Assembly: GCF_024594815.1 (NCBI RefSeq)
Contig: NZ_JANJOU010000011.1
Coordinates: 27,067-91,066 of the forward strand
Length of the DNA: 64,000 nucleotides
Origin: Roseomonas populi
Lineage (GTDB): Bacteria > Pseudomonadota > Alphaproteobacteria > Acetobacterales > Acetobacteraceae
Direction: 5' to 3'
Position numbers and translations under genes: made by a program. A model generated the notes under the pieces. That model saw only the letters and a program-made list of their open reading frames with translations. It did no database searches and was not told the origin of the DNA. Within the stretch, counting starts at the first letter, position 1. The number at the start of each line of letters is the position of its first letter. This document shows positions 16,467-24,211 of this stretch, piece after piece.

Positions 16467-17605
16467 GGGCCGCTTCCCTCCACTGGCCCCGGCCAGATCA
16501 CGGGGGGCAGGCGGGCCACGGGGATTCGGGCCACGGCGAGGCCCTGGCGCTCCAGGGTCAGGGGAACCTCGATCTGGGGCGGTTCGCCCTCGGCCGGGGG
16601 GCGGGCGAGGGCGGTGACCACGCGGCGGGCCAGGGCGGCGTTGCGCGGGGTGACGAGGCCGGCGCTGGCGAGGGAATCCAGCACTGCCTCCGCGCCGGTG
16701 AGCTTCAGCGTGCCGGCGCCCATGGGCTGGAGCGCGTCGTCCAGGGCGAGCGTGGCGGTGGCCTGGGCCGTGGCGGGGCCGAGGCGCAGCTCCAGCCGGC
16801 GCAGTTCCAGCGTGCCGCCGGCGTCGCGCCAGGTGGCGGCGCGGTTGGTGGGGTTGCGGCCGCCGGGGAGGGGGCCGGTGAGGGCGGCGTCGATCCGCAC
16901 CTCCTGGAGTTGCCGGCCGAGGGGGGTGGCGGCGGGAAGGGTGACGTTCTCCGCCTCCCCTTCCAGGCTGATGGCGGGCTCGCCCTCGATCGCGGTCATG
17001 CGGCTGTCGAGGGAGAGGCGGGCGCTGCCGATGTCGATGCCGCCGGCGGCGGTGCCGATCCGGAGGCGGCTGGTCTCGAACTCGCCGCCGCGGGGGAGGA
17101 CGTTGGCCTGGAGGGGCAGGCTGGCGGTCAGGCGGTCCGCGGCGAAGGGGATTTCCGTGGCGCCGAGGCGCAGGCGCTGGGGGCCGCCGGAGGTGACCCG
17201 CAGTTCCCCCAGGCGGTGCATGGCGACGCGCAGGGTGACGACGGGGGCGGTCCAGTCCAGGCCGCCGGGCAGGGTGGCGTTGCCGCCGGCGAGGTGGAAC
17301 TCGCGAAGGCGGAGGGTGGCGGAGAGGGGCCAGCCGCCGCGGATGGGAGGCGCGTGCTCCACCCGCCAGCCCTGGGCGCGGCGGGAGGCCGCCCAGGCGT
17401 CGTAGCCGGCCTGCAGGCGGCCGGCCATGGCGTGCCAGAGCAGGGTATGGGCCACAGCCAGCAGCACGAGGAGCAGGCCGGCGAAGAGGAGGAGCCATCT
17501 GGGGCGCAGCCAGGGGAGGGCCACAGAGGAGGAAGGGGGCGTGCGGGTGTCGCTCACGGACGGGGATATGGCCCGCTGCGGGGGGGCTTGCACAGCCCAC
17601 CCCAT
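16457..17605 (-). CDS. DUF2125 domain-containing membrane-anchored protein
   Basis: This 382-residue protein has one N-terminal transmembrane helix (about residues 36-53, WLLLFAGLLLVLLAVAH) and a long periplasmic beta-rich domain with repeated ATLRLREFHLAGG-like and LELRRLELRLG-like strands, fitting DUF2125. Its function is unknown. A GTG at 17557 (VSDTRTPP...) is an equally plausible start and would clear the short intergenic space shared with the divergent chaC. Adjacency of this family to chaC recurs in alphaproteobacteria as far as I know. Confidence 0.75.
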   Translation of the reverse strand: MGWAVQAPPQRAISPSVSDTRTPPSSSVALPWLRPRWLLLFAGLLLVLLAVAHTLLWHAMAGRLQAGYDAWAASRRAQGWRVEHAPPIRGGWPLSATLRLREFHLAGGNATLPGGLDWTAPVVTLRVAMHRLGELRVTSGGPQRLRLGATEIPFAADRLTASLPLQANVLPRGGEFETSRLRIGTAAGGIDIGSARLSLDSRMTAIEGEPAISLEGEAENVTLPAATPLGRQLQEVRIDAALTGPLPGGRNPTNRAATWRDAGGTLELRRLELRLGPATAQATATLALDDALQPMGAGTLKLTGAEAVLDSLASAGLVTPRNAALARRVVTALARPPAEGEPPQIEVPLTLERQGLAVARIPVARLPPVIWPGPVEGSGPGP

Positions 17606-17644
17606 TATCCGGGCTGGATCGGGGGCGGCCTGCCCCTATCTTGC

Positions 17645-18241
17645 ATGGCCGAGACCATGAGCACCGCCCCGCTGGACCCCGCCGACCTCGACCCTGCCCC
17701 GCTGCTGGACCCGGACGGCTCGCTCTACGTGTTCGGCTACGGGTCCCTGATCTGGAAGCCCGGATTCGACTTCGATTCGGCCCATCCGGCGCTGCTGCGG
17801 GGGTTCCACCGGCGCTTCTGCATCTGGTCCCGCAGCTATCGCGGCACGCCGGAGGTGCCGGGGCTGGTGCTGGGGCTGGACCGGGGCGGATCCTGCCGCG
17901 GGCTGGTGTTCCGCGTGGCGGCGCCGCGCGCGGCGGAGGTGCTGGCCTACCTGAACGAGCGGGAGATGTCGGGGGACGTGTACCACCGGCGCCTTCTGCC
18001 GGTGCGGCTGCTCGACGGGGGCGGGGTGAGGCGGGCGGTGACCTTCGTGGCGGACCGGCGGGCGGGGTCCTATTGCGGGGCGCTGGAGCCGGATGCGGCG
18101 GCGGCGGCGATCGCGCGCGGGCACGGGGTGATGGGGCCGAACCGGGACTACCTGCTCAACACGGTCGCGCATCTGCGGGAGTTGGGGGTGCGGGATGCGG
18201 GGCTGGATCGGATCGCGGCGTTGCTGGAGCCGGTGGAGTAG
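17645..18241 (+). CDS. chaC: Glutathione-specific gamma-glutamylcyclotransferase (ChaC family)
   Basis: ChaC enzymes cleave cytosolic glutathione to 5-oxoproline and Cys-Gly. The 198-residue protein has the substrate-binding YGSL motif in YVFGYGSLIWKPGF, and the ChaC-typical RRFCIWSRSYRGTPEVPGLVLGL (FCIWSRSYRGTPEVPG). The catalytic Glu is in YLNEREMSGDVYHRR (NEREM), and the C-terminal block is MGPNRDYLLNTVAHLRELG. The start is ATG at 17645 (MAETMST) or 17657. It converges with gshB, so glutathione synthesis and breakdown genes lie side by side. Confidence 0.92.
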   Translation: MAETMSTAPLDPADLDPAPLLDPDGSLYVFGYGSLIWKPGFDFDSAHPALLRGFHRRFCIWSRSYRGTPEVPGLVLGLDRGGSCRGLVFRVAAPRAAEVLAYLNEREMSGDVYHRRLLPVRLLDGGGVRRAVTFVADRRAGSYCGALEPDAAAAAIARGHGVMGPNRDYLLNTVAHLRELGVRDAGLDRIAALLEPVE

Positions 18242-18515
18242 GCGGGGGCTCCGCCCCCGAGGCCCCCGCCAAGGGGAAGAAGGAATCCTTCCCCCTGGAC
18301 CCCCATCATCTTCTTCGGGGCTGCCGCGGTATGTGGGGGTGTTTCGCGAAGCGGCTTTTTGACTCGGCGGCGGCGCGGGCTGCGTTGTCCCGCGCCGAGC
18401 GGCATCGCCGCTCGGCGAACCGCAAGCTCCGCGTTCTGCGGCAGCCCCCTAGAAGAAGATGAGGGTGGGGGTTCCAGGGGGAGGGAGAATTCCTTCTCCC
18501 TCCCCCTGGGGCCGC
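18242..18515. repeat. Bipartite inverted intergenic element, copy 2
   Basis: This is the same architecture as the 2393-2689 element: a GGCGGGGGC/GCCCCCG hairpin, an AAGGGG-AAGAAGGAATCCTT-CCCC hairpin, CATCATCTTCTTC, and CTGCCGCGG (18321-18329). A perfect 10-bp central stem, GCCGAGCGGC / GCCGCTCGGC, follows (18394-18416). Its loop is ATC, where the first copy has GGT. TGCGGCAGCC, AGAAGAAGATGAG and a GGGGGAGGGAGAA / TTCTCCCTCCCCC stem close the element. It separates convergent chaC and gshB. Confidence 0.85.
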
Positions 18516-19463
18516 TCAGCGCTTCGCCTCGATCGCGTCCCAGATGGCCTTCTCCAGGTGGACGCCGTCGAAGCGGGCGACCTCCTGCAGGCCCGTGGGG
18601 GAGGTGACGTTGATTTCGGTGAGGTAGCCGCCGATCACGTCGATGCCGACGAAGATCATACCGCGGGCCTTCAGCTCCGGGCCGATGGCGGCGCAGATTT
18701 CCTTCTCGCGGTCGGTCAGCGTCGTCTGCACGGCCTTGCCGCCGACATGCATGTTGGAGCGGGCCTCGCCCTCCGCGGGGACGCGGTTGATGGCGCCCAT
18801 GGCCACGCCGTCCACGAGGATGATGCGCTTGTCGCCCTGGCGCACGGCGGGGACGTATTTCTGGATCACTAGCGGCTCGCGGGAGCGCTCGGTGAACATC
18901 TCGATCAGGGAGTTCAGGTTGGAGTCGTCGGGGCGCAGGTGGAAGACGCCGGCGCCGCCGTTGCCGAAGAGCGGCTTGACGATGATGTCGCCGTGCTTCT
19001 CGCGGAAGCGCATGATCTGCGTGCGGTCCGCGGTGACCAGCGTCTCCGGCATCAGATCCGGGAAGTGGGTGACGAAGAGCTTTTCCGGCGCGTTGCGGAC
19101 GCTGGCGGGGTCGTTCACCACCAGGGTCTTCGGGTGGATGTGCTCCAGGATGTGGGTGGCGGTGATGTAGGCCATGTCGAAGGGCGGGTCCTGGCGCATG
19201 AGCACCACGTCCGCATCCTTCCCGAGGTCCAGCTCCACGCGCTCGCCGAAGGTGAAGTGGTCTCCCTTCACGCGGCGCACCTCCACCGGGTGGGCCCAGG
19301 CAGTGACGCGGCCGCCATGCAGGGCGAGGTCGCGCACGTGGTAGTGCCAGAGGGCGTGGCCGCGGGCCTGGGCCTCCAGCATCAGGGCGAAGGTGCTGTC
19401 GCCCTCGATCCCGATGCTTTCCATCGGGTCCATCTGCACCGCCACCCGCAGGGTCTTCGACAT
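18516..19463 (-). CDS. gshB: Glutathione synthetase
   Basis: GshB is an ATP-grasp ligase joining gamma-glutamylcysteine and glycine. The 315-residue protein has the prokaryotic GSH-synthetase pattern: N-terminal [38 protein letters not shown] (DPPFDMAYI diagnostic), [15 protein letters not shown] as the ATP-binding loop, [19 protein letters not shown], and metal-binding [12 protein letters not shown]. The start at 19463 matches the family N terminus exactly. It is convergent with chaC across an inverted element. Confidence 0.95.
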   Translation of the reverse strand: MSKTLRVAVQMDPMESIGIEGDSTFALMLEAQARGHALWHYHVRDLALHGGRVTAWAHPVEVRRVKGDHFTFGERVELDLGKDADVVLMRQDPPFDMAYITATHILEHIHPKTLVVNDPASVRNAPEKLFVTHFPDLMPETLVTADRTQIMRFREKHGDIIVKPLFGNGGAGVFHLRPDDSNLNSLIEMFTERSREPLVIQKYVPAVRQGDKRIILVDGVAMGAINRVPAEGEARSNMHVGGKAVQTTLTDREKEICAAIGPELKARGMIFVGIDVIGGYLTEINVTSPTGLQEVARFDGVHLEKAIWDAIEAKR

Positions 19464-19583
19464 GGATGTCCGTCCGTGATCGCGTTCCCGGGGTTGGTGG
19501 CATTCCTCGCGGCCTGGCGCCAGGGGGGGAGGTCGTCCCCTGCCTTGCTCTCCAGGGGCGGGAATTCCCGGGCGGACACCTCT

Positions 19584-20894
19584 CTAGGCTGCTGGCGGCA
19601 CCTGGGTCAGCGCGCGGGCGGCGACGGCGCCGCCGATCCGCTCTCCCTCCTCGCAGGCGGTCCGGAAGTGGGCGCCGCACCAGACCCGGCTGTCGGAGCA
19701 TTCGCGGCGCACCGCGGCGAGGCTGGAGAAGTCGCGCGTCGGGTGGCCCTCGCGGTCGAGGGCCTGGTAGCGGAGCGGGGCGTCGCCGAGCAGCCCCGCG
19801 ATGATGAGCGTGCCGACGGTGATGTCCACGCTGTGACCTGAGGGATGGTCGGGGTGGTAGGGCGTCGTGAGGAGGGGCCGCCACTGCGGGTCGGGGGTGA
19901 TGCCGGGGCTGCCGAGGTTGATGGCGGTGACCGGGCGCCAGAAGGAGAAGTTGGCCTTCGCGCCGTAGGCGAAGACGTCCGCGTCCGCGTTTGCGGTGGC
20001 GAGGATGGAGACCATCCGGGCCGTGTCCCACAGCCCGCCGCGGGGCGGCTGGGCGGCGAGGCGGCTGAGCAGCACGATCATGAGGTTGCGGTGCAGGAGC
20101 TGCGGCACCCAGAAGCGGGCGGCCTCGGCCTGCTCCGCGGTGCGGACCGTGGAGTCGGTGCCGCCGATGCGGCGGACCTCCTCCACGACTTCGCGGTAGC
20201 GGGCGGAGGACAGGCTGGGGGGCGGCGGGCCGTAAAGGGTGCTGCGGTCGGGGAAGAGAAAGGGCGGGTCGAGGTAGAAGTAGGTGTTGTCGCCGCGGGG
20301 CGAGGTGGACCGCCACACGCCCTCTCTGTCGGATACGGCGTAGCGCCGGCGTTCTGGCGGGGTGGCGCCGGCCCGCGCCAGGGTGGCGGTGCCGACCGCG
20401 GTGCCGAGTGCGATCGCGGCGGCGCGGGCGGATCCGGAGGGTTCCCGGGCCACGCAGGCGGCGAGGAGCGCGTCGGGCTCCGCGCGGGGGGCGCGGCTGA
20501 CGAGGATCGTGTGCGCGGCGGCGGAGACCGCGACGAGGGGTGAGGCGCCGGCGCCGGACGGCTCGGACGGGGTGCGGGGAAGCCAGCGCTGGTAGCGGGG
20601 CTCGATGGCGTTCAGCGTGTCGTGCATGGCCCGCATGGTCAGGGCGACCGTGTTGGTGCGGGGCCACAGAGTCTCCTGCGCGCCGCCGAGGCGGGAGGCG
20701 AGGTCGATCCAGTCGACGACGGGGTTGTCGAAGCCAACCGGCTTGCCGGGGCCGGCATCATGCCCGGCCGGCCGCATGGTCGCCTCCTCCGGCATTCTCT
20801 CCGGCATCTCTGGCGCGCAGGCGGAGAGGGCGGCGAGGGCGGGTGCGCCGCCCAGCAGGGCGCGGCGGGGCAGCGTGAACTTGTTGGTTGCCAT
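19584..20894 (-). CDS. Vanadium-dependent haloperoxidase / PAP2-like exported protein
   Basis: This 436-residue protein begins with a twin-arginine-like and lipoprotein-like leader (PRRALLGG, then LAALSAC, a possible lipobox). The C-terminal half has the vanadate/phosphate pocket of the VHPO-PAP2 superfamily: FWRPVTAINLG, YHPDHPSGHSVDI (SGH catalytic), and RVWCGAHFRTACEEG with the last Arg and the acid-base His. Such enzymes oxidise halides or act as acid phosphatases. Which activity applies here cannot be told from sequence alone. The ATG at 20894 is preferred to one at 20927. It is divergent from aroE. Confidence 0.82.
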   Translation of the reverse strand: MATNKFTLPRRALLGGAPALAALSACAPEMPERMPEEATMRPAGHDAGPGKPVGFDNPVVDWIDLASRLGGAQETLWPRTNTVALTMRAMHDTLNAIEPRYQRWLPRTPSEPSGAGASPLVAVSAAAHTILVSRAPRAEPDALLAACVAREPSGSARAAAIALGTAVGTATLARAGATPPERRRYAVSDREGVWRSTSPRGDNTYFYLDPPFLFPDRSTLYGPPPPSLSSARYREVVEEVRRIGGTDSTVRTAEQAEAARFWVPQLLHRNLMIVLLSRLAAQPPRGGLWDTARMVSILATANADADVFAYGAKANFSFWRPVTAINLGSPGITPDPQWRPLLTTPYHPDHPSGHSVDITVGTLIIAGLLGDAPLRYQALDREGHPTRDFSSLAAVRRECSDSRVWCGAHFRTACEEGERIGGAVAARALTQVPPAA

Positions 20895-21270
20895 GGAGCA
20901 CTCCCCCGACGTGTTCGCCCGATGCACGGATTCGGCCAGGATAGATTCGGCTCGGCGCTCGGCTGGTGTACAAAGGTTAGGACCGCTTGCTGCGGCCGTC
21001 TTGAAGATTCACGGCGTGGAGCGGCGGCGTCCATCGGTTGCCGCTGCCGGAGCGTCGCAAACCGTTGCCGCTACCGGAACATTGCCGGCCGTGCCGGGGC
21101 GTGGCGGCGGGCCTGACGAGGGGGCGGCCGGATGGCCGCGATGTGGATCGGCGCCTGGCGTGCATTCTCGTCCCGTGACCCGGGACCGCTGGGCAGGTCC
21201 GTGGCATTCCCCGAGACGTGGGTTCCTGCGCCCCCTGCCGCCCGGGACGGGGCTGGGCTATGCCCGCGGG
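20895..21270. promoter_or_regulatory. Intergenic region between the haloperoxidase-like gene and aroE
   Basis: This 376-bp gene-free stretch separates divergent genes. It contains an imperfect 19-bp direct repeat with 27-bp period (CGGTTGCCGCTGCCGGAGC at 21035 and CCGTTGCCGCTACCGGAAC at 21062). No convincing promoter, RNA gene or conserved coding sequence was recognised. An in-frame extension of aroE through it is open, but its composition does not look coding. Confidence 0.5.
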
Positions 21271-22137
21271 ATGCAGGCGCCCCGCACCCTGACCGGAAAG
21301 AGCCGGCTGGCCGGCATTCTCGGCCATTCCGTTTCCCACTCCCGCTCCCCCCGGCTGCACGGCTTCTGGCTGGAGCGGCACGGGATCGACGGGGCCTATG
21401 TGCCGCTGCCGGTGGAGCCCGGCGGGTTCGCCGCCGGAATTCGCGCGCTGGCCTCGCTCGGGTTCCGGGGGGCGAACGTGACCATTCCGCACAAGGAGGC
21501 CGCCTTCGCTGCCTGCGACCTGGTGGATGAGGAGGCGCGGCGGATCGGGGCGGTGAACACGCTGGTCTTTCACGGGGACGGGCGGATCGAGGGCTGGAAC
21601 ACCGACGGCTGGGGGTTCCTGCAGAGCCTGGGGGAGCAGGCGCCGGATTTCCGGGCGGATTCGGGGCCGGCAGTTGTGCTCGGGGCTGGTGGCGGGGCGC
21701 GGGCGGTGGCGCACGCGCTGTTGGCGGCCGGGTGCCCGCGGCTGACCCTCGTCAACCGCAGCCCGGCGCGGGCGGAGGCGCTGGCGCAGGAGCTGTCGGC
21801 GCATGGCGCGCCGGTGGACGTTGCCTCCGGGCCGCCGCTGGAAGGGGCCGCGCTGCTGGTGAACACCACCAGCCAGGGGATGCAGGGGCAGCCGCCGCTC
21901 CAGATCGATCTCGGGCCCCTGCCGGCCGGGGCGGTGGTGGCCGATATCGTTTACGTGCCGCTGGAGACGCCCCTTCTTGCCGCCGCCCGCGCGCGGGGGC
22001 TGGCGGCCGTGGACGGGCTGGGGATGCTGCTGCACCAGGGGCGGCGGGGGTTCGAGGCCTGGTTCGGCGTGCTGCCGGAGGTGACGCCGGAGCTGCGGGA
22101 CTTCGTGGCCTCCGACATCCCCCGGCATCCCGCATGA
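21271..22137 (+). CDS. aroE: Shikimate dehydrogenase
   Basis: AroE catalyses the NADPH-dependent reduction of 3-dehydroshikimate in the aromatic amino-acid pathway. The 288-residue protein has the substrate-binding GHSVSHSRSPRLHGFWL (SxS motif), NVTIPHKEAAF (catalytic Lys), AVNTLVF, WNTDGWGF (catalytic Asp), the nucleotide-binding VVLGAGGGARAVAHALL, and the C-terminal GLGMLLHQGRRGFEAWFG. The ATG at 21271 places the family N terminus correctly. Its stop codon lies in an ATGA that starts the unusual leader of coaE. Confidence 0.95.
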   Translation: MQAPRTLTGKSRLAGILGHSVSHSRSPRLHGFWLERHGIDGAYVPLPVEPGGFAAGIRALASLGFRGANVTIPHKEAAFAACDLVDEEARRIGAVNTLVFHGDGRIEGWNTDGWGFLQSLGEQAPDFRADSGPAVVLGAGGGARAVAHALLAAGCPRLTLVNRSPARAEALAQELSAHGAPVDVASGPPLEGAALLVNTTSQGMQGQPPLQIDLGPLPAGAVVADIVYVPLETPLLAAARARGLAAVDGLGMLLHQGRRGFEAWFGVLPEVTPELRDFVASDIPRHPA

Positions 22138-22179
22138 AGGCCCGTGTATGAAGGCCCGTGTATGAAAAGCTTGGGTATG
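22134..22179 (+). promoter_or_regulatory. Duplicated 14-bp start module linking aroE to coaE
   Basis: The 14-bp unit ATGAAGGCCCGTGT occurs twice in tandem (22134 and 22148), then ATGAAAAGC at 22162 and ATGAAGGTT at 22177. The first ATGA holds the aroE stop. Each of the first two ATGs opens a five-codon frame (MKARV) whose TGA overlaps the next ATG. The third ATG is in frame with coaE. The result is a chain of three ATGA stop-start overlaps ahead of coaE. Confidence 0.8.
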
Positions 22180-22773
22180 AAGGTTTGGGGCCTGACCGGC
22201 GGGATCGGCATGGGGAAGTCCACCGCCGCCACGACCTTTCGCCGCCTGGGCGTGCCGGTGTTCGACGCGGATGCCGCCGTGCACCGGCTGCAGGGGCCGG
22301 GCGGCGCGGCGGTGCGCCCGATCGAGGCCGCCTTTCCCGGCACCACGCGCGAGACGCCGCGCGGCCGGGCCGTGGACCGCGAGGCGCTGCGCCGCGCCGT
22401 GCTGGGCCATGACGCGGCGATGAACCGGCTGGAGGCGATCGTGCATCCCCTGGTGCGCCGGGAGGAGCGCCGGTTCCTGGCCGCCGCGCGCCGCCGCGGG
22501 GCGCGGCTGGCCGTGCTGGACGTGCCGCTGCTGTTCGAGACCGGAGGGGAGCGGCGGGTGGACCGGGTGGTGGTGGTCACCGCGCCCGCCGCGACGCAGC
22601 GCGCGCGGGTGCTGCGGCGGAAGGGCATGAACGAGGAGCGGCTGGCGGCGATCCTGGCCCGCCAGGTGCCGGACCGGCTGCGGCGGCGGCGGGCGGACCA
22701 TCTGGTCCATACCGGGTTGTCGCGGCACTACGCGCAGCGGGCGGTGCGGCGGCTGGTGATGCAGGGCGGGTAA
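22177..22773 (+). CDS. coaE: Dephospho-CoA kinase
   Basis: CoaE phosphorylates dephospho-CoA, the last step of coenzyme A synthesis. The 198-residue P-loop kinase has LTGGIGMGKSTAATTFRRLG (Walker A GGIGMGKST), VPVFDADAAVHRL, IVHPLVRREERRFL and VLDVPLLFETGGERRVD (VPLLFE). The Arg-rich lid region RVLRRKGMNEERLAAILARQ is shown as RKGMNEERLAAI. The ATG at 22177 matches the usual N terminus; an in-frame ATG at 22162 adds five residues. In many relatives dnaQ follows. Here the gene ends at an inverted element and a convergent gene. Confidence 0.94.
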   Translation: MKVWGLTGGIGMGKSTAATTFRRLGVPVFDADAAVHRLQGPGGAAVRPIEAAFPGTTRETPRGRAVDREALRRAVLGHDAAMNRLEAIVHPLVRREERRFLAAARRRGARLAVLDVPLLFETGGERRVDRVVVVTAPAATQRARVLRRKGMNEERLAAILARQVPDRLRRRRADHLVHTGLSRHYAQRAVRRLVMQGG

Positions 22774-23060
22774 TCCGCTTTTCTGATCCGTGGCCGCGGG
22801 GTGCCCCAGGGAGGCGCCGCCTCCCCGGACCCCTCCGCTGGGGACCCCAACGGGGGTCCCCAGACCCCAGCGATCGGGCTGCCGCGGATGCGGTGATCGG
22901 AAGCGGCGCCAGAGGATCTTCGATACGGTCCCGACCGCCATGTCAGCCGCCGAGGGTCATGGAGCCTCGGCGTACCTTCAGCCGAGCCTTCCGCGGCAGC
23001 CTTGAAGAAGAAGATGAGAGGGGGTCCAGGGGGGAGAGAATTCCTTCTCTCCCCCTGGGG
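22774..23060. repeat. Bipartite inverted intergenic element, copy 3
   Basis: Same plan as the other copies. The left hairpin is CTGGGGACCCC-AACG-GGGGTCCCCAG (22838-22863), followed by GGGCTGCCGCGGA. The centre is CGCCGAGG...CCTCGGCG (~22949-22972). The right side has TTCCGCGGCAGCC, GAAGAAGAAGATGAG and a CCAGGGGGG-AGAGAA / TTCTCTCCCCCTGG hairpin (23026-23058). The left arm has diverged most. It sits between convergent coaE and a DUF808 gene. Confidence 0.8.
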
Positions 23061-24086
23061 CTACCCGCGCACCCGCCGGAGAAGCGGGGCAATCCCATGC
23101 TCCACGACCGGGATCAGCACCGCCCCGAGCAGCAGGCCGAAGATCCCAGACACGGCGGCGCCGGCGAGCCAGCCCAGGAAGGGTCCGATGGCGGGGATGG
23201 TAGCGGCCGCCGCGTGGGAGGCGGTTTCGGAGAGGTGGGCGGGCTGGGGCAGGCCGAAGCCTTCCAGGCCGTGGATGATGATGCCGCCGCCGACCCAGAC
23301 CATGGCGGCGGTGCCCACGACCGCGAGGACGCGGAGGAAGACGGGCATGCCGCGGACCAGGCCGCGCCCGACGAGCTGGGTGAGGGGGCGGAGGAGGCGG
23401 TCCGCGGCGGTCGGGAGGCCGGTGCGGCCGAAGGGGCCGGTGACCGGGCGCTCGGCGCGGGCGAGGGCAAGGCCGGCGTCGTCCGCCTTCACGATCAGGC
23501 CGACGCCGCCATAGACGAGCGCGGTGAGGGCCAGGCCGACCGCGGCGAGGATGATGGCGCGGAAGAGGAAGGAGCCGTCCGGGATGCTGGCGAGGGAGAT
23601 GGCCATGATCTCGGCGGAGAGGATGAAGTCGGTCTGGACGGCGGATTGGACCTTCGCGTCCTCGAAGGCGCGGGGGTCTTGCGGGGCCTTGCCGGTCACG
23701 TGCTCCGGGCCGTGGGCGCCGTGGGGGTGCAGGGCCTCGTAGATCTTCTCCGCGCCCTCGTAGCAGAGATAGGCGCCGCCGAGCATGAGGAGCGGGGTGA
23801 TAGCCCAGGGGGCGACGGCGCTGAGGAGGAGGGCCGCGGGGAGGAGGAAGAGGAGCTTGTTGCGGACAGAGCCGAGGGCGATGCGCCAGACGACGGGGAG
23901 CTCGCGGCTGGGGCTGAAGCCCGTGAGGTAGCGGGGGGTGACGGCGGCGTCGTCGATCACGACGCCCGCGGCCTTGGCGCCGGAGCGGGCCGCCTGGGCG
24001 GCCACGTCGTCCAGCGAGGCGGCGGCGGCCTTGGCGAGGCCGGCCACGTCGTCCAGCAATGCGATCAGGCCCAGGCTCACGCGCAC
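23061..24086 (-). CDS. DUF808 (YedI-like) inner membrane protein
   Basis: This 341-residue polytopic protein matches the DUF808/YedI family by its N terminus (LIALLDDVAGLAKAAAASLDDVAAQAAR, in part LIALLDDVAGLAK), VVIDDAAVTPRYLTGF, and YLCYEGAEKIYEALHPHG. EDAKVQSAVQTDFILSAEIMAI (shown in part) follows. About seven membrane segments follow residue 70. Function is unknown in the family. No operon partner is evident: a terminator lies upstream and a convergent gene downstream. Confidence 0.85.
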   Translation of the reverse strand: MRVSLGLIALLDDVAGLAKAAAASLDDVAAQAARSGAKAAGVVIDDAAVTPRYLTGFSPSRELPVVWRIALGSVRNKLLFLLPAALLLSAVAPWAITPLLMLGGAYLCYEGAEKIYEALHPHGAHGPEHVTGKAPQDPRAFEDAKVQSAVQTDFILSAEIMAISLASIPDGSFLFRAIILAAVGLALTALVYGGVGLIVKADDAGLALARAERPVTGPFGRTGLPTAADRLLRPLTQLVGRGLVRGMPVFLRVLAVVGTAAMVWVGGGIIIHGLEGFGLPQPAHLSETASHAAAATIPAIGPFLGWLAGAAVSGIFGLLLGAVLIPVVEHGIAPLLRRVRG

Positions 24087-24156
24087 CTCTCCTCGCGGGG
24101 ATCGGGCGGTTAACCGGCGGATGGAGCGGGTGTTGCTTCCCGGACAGAAAATGAAA

Positions 24157-24184
24157 GGCCCCGGCGGATCGCTCCGCCGGGGCC
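24157..24184 (-). terminator. Rho-independent terminator of amtB
   Basis: A perfect 12-bp stem, GGCCCCGGCGGA / TCCGCCGGGGCC, with a TCGC loop. On the minus strand it is followed by TTTCATTTT. It lies 27 bp beyond the amtB stop. Confidence 0.85.
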
Positions 24185-24211
24185 CTTCGGGTCAGGGGAT
24201 GGCCGGGCGGA

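Noticed and set aside
20895..21270. N-terminal extension of aroE
   Set aside because: The frame is open upstream, but the translation is not family-like; shikimate dehydrogenases start at the position of the ATG at 21271.
22921..22929. CGATACGGT as a further IclR-type site
   Set aside because: A single 9-mer inside an intergenic repeat, without the GGTCAAC half. A chance match is expected at about this rate.
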